From assembly GCA_021158405.1 (NCBI GenBank), contig JAGGUP010000029.1:1-64000 (forward strand): a stretch of DNA of 64,000 nt. Direction: 5' to 3'. The position numbers and the translations under genes are program-made. The notes below the pieces were generated by a model, which saw only the letters and a program-made list of their open reading frames with translations, was not told the origin of the DNA and searched no databases. Origin of the DNA: Bacteroidales bacterium. Its GTDB lineage: Bacteria; Bacteroidota; Bacteroidia; Bacteroidales; UBA12170. Below are positions 18,749-26,685 of the stretch, piece by piece. How positions within the stretch are numbered: position 1 is the stretch's first letter; the number at the start of each line of letters is the position of its first letter.

Positions 18749-19930
18749 CTATATTTGAGCCAAAGCCTGATCTAAATCAGCGATGATATCTTCAACATCT
18801 TCGATACCAATAGCTAAACGAACCAAACCTTTGGTGATTCCACCTTCCAATTGTTTTTCATCGCTGAGTTTAGAATGTGTCATACTTGCCGGATGCTGAA
18901 TCAATGTTTCGATTCCTCCTAATGAAACAGCCAATAAAGCCATTTTCACAGAATCCATAACAATTTTTCCACTTTTTACCCCCCCTTTAACTTCAAAAGA
19001 AATCAAAGAGCCGGGACCTTTCATTTGCTCTAATCCTAATTCATATTGAGGATGAGATTTTAAACCAGGATAACGAACCCACTCCACTTTTGAATGATTT
19101 TCTAGATAATCAGCAACTTTAATGGCGTTTTCTTGTGCTCGATCAATTCGAATTGCAAGAGTTTTCAATCCACGACGAGTTAACCAAGCTTGATGAGGAT
19201 CCATATTGCACCCCACATTCATCATCACACCTTTGATATTTTTATAATCTTCTTCCGTTTTTGTCACAACAATTCCGGCAACTATATCAGCATGTCCATT
19301 GATAAATTTTGTCATAGAATGCAAAACAATATCAGCACCTAAATCCAAAGGTTTTTGCAAATAAGGCGAGCAAAAAGTATTATCGACAACCAATTTTAAG
19401 TTGTGTTCTTTTGCAATCTTTGCCATCGCTTTTAAATCGGTAATTCCGATAGTAGGGTTAGCAGGTGTTTCAATATAAAGCACTTTGGTATTTGGACGAA
19501 TTGCCTTAATTACATTATCAACATTTGTAGTATCAACATAGGTTGACTCCACTTTAAACTTTGAATACAAGGTTTCCATAATACTGCGCGTAGGCCCGTA
19601 AACAGCATTATGACTTACCATGTGATCGCCTGCAGCAAGCAAGCCAAGATACACAATATTTACAGCCGCCATTCCTGATGATGTCGCTATTCCTCCAAAA
19701 CCGTTTTCTAATTCTGCAACCGTTTTTTCCAGCTCATCAATATTCGGATTTCCCAAGCGCGTATATATATAACCTTCACTTTCACCAGCAAAACAAGCAG
19801 CTCCGTGATCGGCATTTTTAAAAGAAAATGTAGATGTTTGATAAATTGGAGTTACGGCACTTCCATTAACATCGTGAAAGCCTCCTGCATGAATGAGTTT
19901 GGAGTTAAATCCAACTTTTTTAGTATCCAT
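18749..19930 (-). CDS. Cys/Met metabolism PLP-dependent enzyme (methionine gamma-lyase or cystathionine gamma-synthase type)
   Basis: 393 aa; ATSSGMAAV, VVDNTFCSPYLQKPLDLGADIVLHSMTKFINGHAD. Confidence 0.9.
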   Translation of the reverse strand: MDTKKVGFNSKLIHAGGFHDVNGSAVTPIYQTSTFSFKNADHGAACFAGESEGYIYTRLGNPNIDELEKTVAELENGFGGIATSSGMAAVNIVYLGLLAAGDHMVSHNAVYGPTRSIMETLYSKFKVESTYVDTTNVDNVIKAIRPNTKVLYIETPANPTIGITDLKAMAKIAKEHNLKLVVDNTFCSPYLQKPLDLGADIVLHSMTKFINGHADIVAGIVVTKTEEDYKNIKGVMMNVGCNMDPHQAWLTRRGLKTLAIRIDRAQENAIKVADYLENHSKVEWVRYPGLKSHPQYELGLEQMKGPGSLISFEVKGGVKSGKIVMDSVKMALLAVSLGGIETLIQHPASMTHSKLSDEKQLEGGITKGLVRLAIGIEDVEDIIADLDQALAQI

Positions 19931-20007
19931 TATAAATTGTTTTTTATGTGTTTTTTATTTGATTTACAAATATATAAAATTCTTCGATATTATTATTTTC
20001 CAGATCA

Positions 20008-20874
20008 TTAATCCTTTTCTAATCGATTCCAAACCTCAGTAAGCATCTTACTAAGTTCTGATTCAGGAGCATATTCTACCACTGTTTTCTGATTTACCAT
20101 AGCATCAACAAAATCGCGATTAAACGGAACTTTTGCTAGAACTTCAAGCTCTTCTTTTAGACATAATGCTTCAATTTCATCGCTTATATTTGGATTTAAG
20201 TCGTACTTATTAATTAAAACATAAGATTTTAATTTAAACCCCTTTGCCAGTTCAATAAGACGATTTAAATCGTGCATCCCCGACAATGTTGGCTCTGTTA
20301 CCATCAATGCTACATCAACTCCTGTTAGTGTAGAAATTACGGGGCAACCAATGCCCGGAGGGCCATCAATTAAAACCGTTTCAATTTCTTGTTCTTTTGC
20401 CTTTTTATTGGCAATATCACGAATCTTAGTAACCAGTTTTCCGGAATTATCCTCACCTATTCCCAATTTTGCATGTATCATTGGTCCGAAACGTGTTTCT
20501 GATTCAAACCAACGGCTATCCATATTTTCTACCATTTTTATGGCATCAACAGGGCAAGCAATTTCGCAGAGCTTACATCCATCGCAAGAGAATTCCGAAA
20601 TCGTAGTTTGTCCATCAACAAGACTAATAGCATCAAATCGACATAATTCCTCGCAAATCCCACAATTTGTACAAACTTCAGGATCTAATACCGCTATTTT
20701 ACCGCCTTCATATTCGTGACTCTCAAGGATTGTTGGTTGGGTAATCAGAAATAAATCGGCAGCATCAACATCGCAATCTACAAGAATTTTATTTTGTGCT
20801 ATAGAAGCAAAAGCAGAGGTAATACTCGTTTTGCCTGTACCACCTTTCCCACTAACTATAACTATTTGCTTCAT
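20008..20874 (-). CDS. MinD/Mrp-superfamily P-loop ATPase with inserted 2[4Fe-4S] ferredoxin domain
   Basis: GKGGTGKTS Walker A; CTNCGICEELCRFDAI and CDGCKLCEIACPVDAI inserts; IDGPPGIGCPV. Confidence 0.93.
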   Translation of the reverse strand: MKQIVIVSGKGGTGKTSITSAFASIAQNKILVDCDVDAADLFLITQPTILESHEYEGGKIAVLDPEVCTNCGICEELCRFDAISLVDGQTTISEFSCDGCKLCEIACPVDAIKMVENMDSRWFESETRFGPMIHAKLGIGEDNSGKLVTKIRDIANKKAKEQEIETVLIDGPPGIGCPVISTLTGVDVALMVTEPTLSGMHDLNRLIELAKGFKLKSYVLINKYDLNPNISDEIEALCLKEELEVLAKVPFNRDFVDAMVNQKTVVEYAPESELSKMLTEVWNRLEKD

Positions 20875-21739
20875 CTAAATTCAATTTTACTTTATCGAAC
20901 AACTTTACATATTTCTCATAAATAGCAGGAACTTCATCCACCATTATTTTTCCTTCAGAATATATTCTGGCTAAGTTTTTATCAAAAGGGATTTCCATCA
21001 ATAATTCTATTTTCTCCTCTTTTAGATAATCGTAAATAGCTAAATTGCCTAAACCGGCACGATTGATAACAACGCCAAATTTTCCTTTCATTTTCCGCAT
21101 TGTTTCAACCATCAATTTCAAATCGTTCAAACCAAAGGGTGTTGGTTCAGTAACTAAAATAGTATAATCAACATCTTTGATAGTTTCCATAACGGGACAA
21201 GATGTCCCTGGAGGCGCATCAATAATCCGAAGTGCATTTTCATCAGTCGATTTCAACGTTTTTCCAATCACCGGAACGGCTATGGCAGAACCTATTTCGA
21301 TTTTTCCTTCTACCAACTCATTACCATTCTCTAAAGAATAAACATTTACTTCACCTAATTTCTTATCTTTTTCAACAATTACATCAGGCTGATTACAAAC
21401 ATAAGTACAAGCACCACAACCGTGACATAAATCTTCGAGTACGGCAATATGAGAAATGGATTTGACAAAAAGAATAGCATTATAGGCACAAGCCGAAGCA
21501 CAGTCGCCACAATACACACATTTATCCGAATCAATTACCGGAATCTTAATATTTACATCACTAACTGAATGAAGCTCACCTTTTGTAAATAAGTTAATAT
21601 TAGGCTCTTCAACATCGCAATCGACCAGTTGAATTTTTTGATCCAATTGCTTTTGAAGAGTATAAAACAAATTAAGCGAAACGGTGGTTTTTCCAGTTCC
21701 ACCCTTTCCACTAGCAATAGCAATTTTATAAGTCATCAT
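20852..21739 (-). CDS. MinD/Mrp-superfamily P-loop ATPase with inserted ferredoxin domain (second paralogue)
   Basis: GKGGTGKTTVS; CVYCGDCASACAYNAI, CHGCGACTYVCNQPDV; IDAPPGTSCPV; overlaps the neighbouring paralogue. Confidence 0.93.
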   Translation of the reverse strand: MMTYKIAIASGKGGTGKTTVSLNLFYTLQKQLDQKIQLVDCDVEEPNINLFTKGELHSVSDVNIKIPVIDSDKCVYCGDCASACAYNAILFVKSISHIAVLEDLCHGCGACTYVCNQPDVIVEKDKKLGEVNVYSLENGNELVEGKIEIGSAIAVPVIGKTLKSTDENALRIIDAPPGTSCPVMETIKDVDYTILVTEPTPFGLNDLKLMVETMRKMKGKFGVVINRAGLGNLAIYDYLKEEKIELLMEIPFDKNLARIYSEGKIMVDEVPAIYEKYVKLFDKVKLNLDEANSYS

Positions 21740-22078
21740 TTAATGATCGCAATAATTAGCCCCTTTTTCAAGGCGATTATGTACTAAATCAACGGCTAAA
21801 TCAGCAGCTGGCTTCAAAGCAACACCTACAAAAACATTGATATTATTATTTAAAAATAATTGAATAGCACGTTCACCCATTCCACCGGATACAATATCAG
21901 TGGCACCCAAATTAGCTAACCAAGCAGGAAGAACACCCACGTCGTGTGGTGGAGGAACCAGCATTTCTTCTTTTACAATTTTATCACCATCCATCTCGAT
22001 GAGAGCAAATAATTTGGCGTGACCAAAATGGCCTGTCATAATTCCATTTTCAACGGGAACTGCAACTTTACGTTTCAT
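21740..22078 (-). CDS. NifX/NifB-like Fe-Mo cofactor-binding family protein (MTH1175/ORP type)
   Basis: MTGHFGHAKLFALIEMDG, GGMGERAIQLF, C-terminal NYCDH. Confidence 0.88.
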   Translation of the reverse strand: MKRKVAVPVENGIMTGHFGHAKLFALIEMDGDKIVKEEMLVPPPHDVGVLPAWLANLGATDIVSGGMGERAIQLFLNNNINVFVGVALKPAADLAVDLVHNRLEKGANYCDH

Positions 22079-22116
22079 ATTACTTTGATTTAATTAATTA
22101 TATATACTAATTTGTG

Positions 22117-22431
22117 TTAACTATTTTCCAATAAAATTTCTTCTACTGTTTTTACTTCGTTGGAATACAAAAGCATTTCTATACCCATGCCTTCCAAAGC
22201 TGCTTTTGCTTTAGGTCCAAAATCGGAAGAAAGCAATTTATTTACTCCTAAATTTACAACTAGTTCAGCTGCTTTTGGACCCGCGCCACCTTGCGCATCT
22301 TTTGCTTCATTTTCATAAAAACTAAATTCTTTATTTTCAGTATCATAAACGGCGAAGAATGCACCACGTCCAAAACGCGGATCCATTTTTGAAGCTTTAT
22401 TGTTTTCTAAAGATGTAATAGCAATTTTCAT
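22117..22431 (-). CDS. NifX/NifB-like Fe-Mo cofactor-binding family protein
   Basis: MDPRFGRGAFFAVYDTEN, GPKAAELVVNLGVNKLLSSDFGPKA. Confidence 0.88.
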   Translation of the reverse strand: MKIAITSLENNKASKMDPRFGRGAFFAVYDTENKEFSFYENEAKDAQGGAGPKAAELVVNLGVNKLLSSDFGPKAKAALEGMGIEMLLYSNEVKTVEEILLENS

Positions 22432-22433
22432 AA

Positions 22434-23057
22434 TTAAGTTTTATTTTTTTGTTGATTTTTAATAAAATTTATATTGTTATGTTCTGCAGAATTTTCGCGC
22501 ACAAAATGTACCTGACAATTTCTACAAATTAATGATTTACATGGAACACCAACCTGATGTTTTTCTCTAAAACCACAAGCCGGACAAACACAGTAACCCA
22601 ACTGACCCATAGCATTTCGCTGAACTTTAGGAATAATATTCTTTTCATGCAAAGTTCCATTTATATGCTCAATATCAGTAGATTGACATACAGGACAATT
22701 TTTTCCTTTATTATGAACAGTTTCCCTAAAAGTAGTATCGCAACTTAAACATCTGTACCATTCGTGTTCAAATTTCACATGACCGCCTGCAACATGTAGG
22801 ATTTTATTTTCTACTAAAGCCATTGCCATTTTCCTTCGAGCAACATCATAAATACGAGTAAAAGTTGGACGCGAAACATTCATTTCACGCGCAGCTTCCT
22901 CTTGTGAAAAGCTTTCATAATCGGCCAAACGCAAGGATTCGTACTCCTCAAATAACAACTGGACTCCCTTATCTTCATCTAAATTAACACGTAAAGGACG
23001 GAATCCGTATCCTACAGGAGGCTTTTGTAATCTTCTTTGTCGTTTTGGTCTTGGCAT
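22434..23057 (-). CDS. DUF134 (UPF0251)-family HTH protein with C-terminal zinc-ribbon-like extensions
   Basis: MPRPKRQRRLQKPP, ESLRLADYESFSQEEAAREMNVSRPTFTRIYDVARRK; CxxC pairs CLSC/CPVC and CVCPAC/CRNC. Confidence 0.88.
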   Translation of the reverse strand: MPRPKRQRRLQKPPVGYGFRPLRVNLDEDKGVQLLFEEYESLRLADYESFSQEEAAREMNVSRPTFTRIYDVARRKMAMALVENKILHVAGGHVKFEHEWYRCLSCDTTFRETVHNKGKNCPVCQSTDIEHINGTLHEKNIIPKVQRNAMGQLGYCVCPACGFREKHQVGVPCKSLICRNCQVHFVRENSAEHNNINFIKNQQKNKT

Positions 23058-23099
23058 AACTTTAAGAATCTATTATCTTAAAAGATTCATCGGCAAAAA

Positions 23100-23119
23100 T
23101 AATGAACATATGTTCATTA
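23100..23119. promoter_or_regulatory. 20-bp perfect palindrome upstream of DUF134 operon, candidate operator
   Basis: TAATGAACATATGTTCATTA, about 43 bp upstream of the DUF134 start codon. Confidence 0.6.
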
Positions 23120-23170
23120 ACCAAATTTCAGAGCTTTTTTTTAGAAAAAAATCAGAATACAAAAAAACCT

Positions 23171-25162
23171 TTAGACTCTTTCTTTTATCAAGCCTTTGGT
23201 ATAAGCGAATAAAAGTTTTTTAAGATCAATCACTTGTTCTTTTATATCCGTTCCAATATCGGTATCAGCCACCCGCTTTCGCGTAGCATTTGTTTCCACT
23301 ATCTGACGAGAAGAAACGATATCTAAATTATTTTTAACTGCTTCTTCAATCGATGTGAAATGCTTATGTTCAACCAAAACCAATCCATAAGAATTATAAA
23401 TCAACGTATAGCCTGATAATCCGGTAACTTTCTGATAAGGAATAGACATCCCTCCATCAATCACAAACAATTTTCCATTAGCTTTAATTGGACTTTCGCC
23501 TTTTCGTGCTTTCACAGGAACATGTCCATTAATGATATGAGAAGTTTTCGGATCAATACCAAAATCTTCGAATATCCTGTTACAGGTTTCTTCCTCATCT
23601 CTGTATTTATAATATGGATTCCGTTTTTCAAAGTGAGTAGATTCATCTGCTATAAAATAGCGCTCAAATGTTGTCATGCGATGTTTACCAAATAAAGGAG
23701 AATTAGGGCCTGTCCACAAATACCACATATAAGCTTTATCCCTTGGATCAGCATCAGCACGGTGGCAAGTAAAATAGGCTCTTCTTGCAATAATATCCAG
23801 TTTATCGAGAAGCGCTTTTCCTTTGTATGTTTTATTATTAATAGTCATTTCATAAAAGGATCCATCCTCATTCATAGGGATACTTCCATGATACATCAGA
23901 TTAGAATTGTAGGTCAAATACATGCTTCCCTTTGCATAAAGCACTTCAATATGTTTTTGCAACAAATTGCTTTTTAAAAAGGATAATTGCAAACGATTCA
24001 TTAGCTCATCTTCCGCTTTTGTCAGTTTAAAAGGATCTTTAGGATCAATGGTTGGAAAATAAGTATCCAATAGAGCATATTCCTTTCCCTCTATGATAAT
24101 CGTTCCTTTTTCATAATCAATTTTATCCAGCAATAAGCGATCTTCCACTTCAAATTGAGGGTTCGATATGATAATTTGAGCCTCTAATTTGAATTGAATA
24201 ATAGAAATAGCCTTATGCATCTGCTTAATCAATTCGATACTCTTTCCATTTTTATCCCCATTTTCTTTAGGTGTAAAAACTTCGGCGGGATCTTCTCCAT
24301 AATACTCCATGGCAAAAGTGGCCAATGGCAGTAAATTTATTCCATACGCATCCTCGATAGTGTCCAGATTGATATAACGGGCACTAATTCTAAGTACAGT
24401 CGCTATCAGCGCTTTACAACCCGCAGCAGCTCCCATCCAAATAATATCATGATTTCCCCATTGAATATCAACAGCATGATGATTCTGCAACACATCCATC
24501 ACCTTTTCCGCAGAAGGCCCTCTATCATAAATGTCGCCAATAATATGCAAACGATCAATCATTAAACGCTGAATAAAATGTGATATCTCAATTACAAATT
24601 CTTTTGCCCTGTCAATTTCAATAATTGTGCGAATAATTCCGTTGTAATATTCATGCTTCTCCGGACCGCTTTCATAAAGTAACTCATCAATTATATAGGC
24701 ATAAGCGAGAGGCATCGCTTTACGCACTTTCGATCGTGTATATTTATAGGAAACCTTACGCGCAATCATGGACAAGCGCTGCAAAGTAATCATATACCAT
24801 TCATGCAAATCCTCAATATTCTCATCCTGAAGAATCATTTCCATCTTTTCTTCCGGATAATAAATAAGAGTCGCCAGAGCATCTTTTTCGCTTTTACGCA
24901 CACTCAAACCAAATATATCTTCAATTTTTCGTCGAACCACACCTGATGCATTTCGAAGAACATGAGTAAAGGTTTCATACTCACCATGTATATCCGTCAG
25001 AAAATGTTCTGTACTTTTTGGAAGGCGCATAATAGCTTCCAAATTAATAATTTCCATACTTGCTTTTTGAATACTTGGAAATCGATCAGCCAATAATTCC
25101 AAATAGCGTTTCTCCTTAAGGAGTTCTACTGGTGTAAACTCATTATTTGATGTTGTAATCAT
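23171..25162 (-). CDS. fbp: Fructose-1,6-bisphosphatase class III
   Basis: 663 aa; DIHGEYETFTHVLRNASG, IIGDIYDRGPSAEKVMD, QWGNHDIIWMGAAAG, INGHVPVKARKGESPIKA. Confidence 0.95.
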   Translation of the reverse strand: MITTSNNEFTPVELLKEKRYLELLADRFPSIQKASMEIINLEAIMRLPKSTEHFLTDIHGEYETFTHVLRNASGVVRRKIEDIFGLSVRKSEKDALATLIYYPEEKMEMILQDENIEDLHEWYMITLQRLSMIARKVSYKYTRSKVRKAMPLAYAYIIDELLYESGPEKHEYYNGIIRTIIEIDRAKEFVIEISHFIQRLMIDRLHIIGDIYDRGPSAEKVMDVLQNHHAVDIQWGNHDIIWMGAAAGCKALIATVLRISARYINLDTIEDAYGINLLPLATFAMEYYGEDPAEVFTPKENGDKNGKSIELIKQMHKAISIIQFKLEAQIIISNPQFEVEDRLLLDKIDYEKGTIIIEGKEYALLDTYFPTIDPKDPFKLTKAEDELMNRLQLSFLKSNLLQKHIEVLYAKGSMYLTYNSNLMYHGSIPMNEDGSFYEMTINNKTYKGKALLDKLDIIARRAYFTCHRADADPRDKAYMWYLWTGPNSPLFGKHRMTTFERYFIADESTHFEKRNPYYKYRDEEETCNRIFEDFGIDPKTSHIINGHVPVKARKGESPIKANGKLFVIDGGMSIPYQKVTGLSGYTLIYNSYGLVLVEHKHFTSIEEAVKNNLDIVSSRQIVETNATRKRVADTDIGTDIKEQVIDLKKLLFAYTKGLIKERV

Positions 25163-25278
25163 TGTGCGATATTAAAAAGTGAATGATTATTAAGCATTAT
25201 CCATAAGAGATTGAATAAAAAATAATGATTATCTTTACAAAGATGATAATTTCTGTTCTCAATACCAAATAAAATATT

Positions 25279-25974
25279 ATGAATATTCAAACTAAAAGCT
25301 TATTTAAACAGCTGATTAATAAAGGAATACTTAAACAAAAAGTATATGCAAATACTGTGGAGTCCTTTCAACTTTTCAAACAAGAAGTTTTAAAGTTGGC
25401 CGAAGCCTACGTAAGTAATTCGACAGAAAATAAAGTTGTCTTTGAATTCAGAGATCGTGGAGAATTTGAATTTGAAGTGAAATTTGCCGGTGATATTTTA
25501 GTTTTTCTTATGCACACCAATGTATTTGAGATCCCCCGACAATACGCGCTTATGCGAACATCCTATATCAAACAGGATAAAAACCGTACCTATTGCGGAA
25601 TTATTAATATCTATAATTTCCTGGCAGATTCGTTTAAATACGCAAGAGAAAACGATTTGGGTTATTTGATTGGGCGCATATTTATTAATCATGAGAAGCA
25701 TTTTCTTATTGAGGGCAAAAAAGAAATCGGAATGATCTACAATAATTTTGAACAATCCATACTCAATACAGAATCTGCTCACGAAATTGTAACTTCTGCC
25801 ATCGAATACACCATCAATTTTGATTTACTTATTCCACCCTTTGAAACTGTTAAAATGGTCAGTGTTTTTGATATACAAAAACATACACAAAGTCTTTCTA
25901 TGCGAACAGCCAAACGATTAGGCTATAAATTCCAAGCCGATGAAAAGAAAATAGAAGGACATCATAAGGATTGA
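25279..25974 (+). CDS. Conserved hypothetical protein
   Basis: Intact 231-aa ORF, no motif recognised; divergent from fbp. Confidence 0.7.
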   Translation: MNIQTKSLFKQLINKGILKQKVYANTVESFQLFKQEVLKLAEAYVSNSTENKVVFEFRDRGEFEFEVKFAGDILVFLMHTNVFEIPRQYALMRTSYIKQDKNRTYCGIINIYNFLADSFKYARENDLGYLIGRIFINHEKHFLIEGKKEIGMIYNNFEQSILNTESAHEIVTSAIEYTINFDLLIPPFETVKMVSVFDIQKHTQSLSMRTAKRLGYKFQADEKKIEGHHKD

Positions 25975-25986
25975 TTAAAAATAAAA

Positions 25987-26010
25987 CAGGTCTTCCGCTA
26001 GAAAGACCTG
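25987..26010. terminator. Hairpin between convergent genes
   Basis: CAGGTCTT...AAGACCTG 8-bp stem; weak U tract. Confidence 0.45.
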
Positions 26011-26181
26011 CAATAATCTATATGAGATAAATTTGTAAAACCGTTTAATTAGAAGCCAAAAACGTGCCGCAGAACACAAGTATCTATTATTTAGTTATTT
26101 ACTAAATAATATCAACTCTTTTTGTTAAAATAATGTTCATTTTCATATAAGAATGTTCAAAAACGAACAGCATATTTAGCC

Positions 26182-26463
26182 CTATCTATATAAACAACGA
26201 TAAGAAGTATCACCCTCTACTTTTACTTTGAATTTTACGTCTTTCTCTACAATAAAAGTTTCGAATTCACCATACACTTTCCACTCTGTCTGACCGGGCA
26301 ATTGCACACTCATTTTTCCACTTGTCACTGTCATATATTCAACAGTTGAAGTTCCAAATTCATATTCACCGGCTGCCATCACACCAATCGTAGCATCGCC
26401 ACCTTTTGTTTTAAATGCAATAGACATAACCTGTCCATCAAAATATTCATTTGTTTTAAACAT
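26182..26463 (-). CDS. ppnP: Pyrimidine/purine nucleoside phosphorylase
   Basis: 93 aa; NEYFDGQVMSIAF, GVMAAGEYEFGTSTVEYMTVTSG, SYRCLYR resemble YaiE/PpnP. Confidence 0.92.
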   Translation of the reverse strand: MFKTNEYFDGQVMSIAFKTKGGDATIGVMAAGEYEFGTSTVEYMTVTSGKMSVQLPGQTEWKVYGEFETFIVEKDVKFKVKVEGDTSYRCLYR

Positions 26464-26530
26464 ATTTATGAGTTTTTATTTCCGGTAAAATTAAAAATTT
26501 AGACTGAAGTAGTAACGTTAAAAATTTGAA

Positions 26531-26538
26531 TATATTTG
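26531..26538 (+). promoter_or_regulatory. -7 promoter element TATATTTG for lysC-lysA leader
   Basis: TAnnTTTG match; no clear -33 element seen. Confidence 0.5.
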
Positions 26539-26547
26539 CAGCCGATA

Positions 26548-26616
26548 ATGAAAATAAATAAAAAATATAATAAACAGAAGAAAATCCTATCGGGTGGGCA
26601 GGCTTTGTTATATTAA
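26548..26616 (+). CDS. Candidate Lys-rich leader peptide MKINKKYNKQKKILSGGQALLY
   Basis: 22-codon ORF with 6 Lys in the first 12 codons, upstream of a terminator and the lysine biosynthesis genes. Confidence 0.5.
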   Translation: MKINKKYNKQKKILSGGQALLY

Positions 26617-26634
26617 AATATAAAGAATCAAATA

Positions 26635-26669
26635 AAAAAGCCCAGTCGAATCCGATTGGGCTTTTTTTT
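26635..26669 (+). terminator. Intrinsic terminator (attenuator candidate) upstream of aspartate kinase
   Basis: AAAAAGCCCAGTCG-AATC-CGATTGGGCTTTTTTTT: 14-bp stem with one G.U, U tract, 17 nt before the lysC ATG. Confidence 0.85.
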
Positions 26670-26685
26670 ATTAAATGATAATTAA

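Noticed and set aside
5322-23190. 19-nt identical string CTTTAGACTCTTTCTTTTA at about 5324 and about 23169
   Set aside because: One copy is the coding end of fbp and the other an AT-rich gap; no structure or third copy seen, so chance or a trivial match is likely.
26130-26170. TGTTC-N6-GAACA and TGTTCAT half-sites resembling the DUF134 palindrome
   Set aside because: Orientation and spacing differ from TGAACATATGTTCA, and the site lies in a convergent 3' gap, so a regulatory role is not supported.
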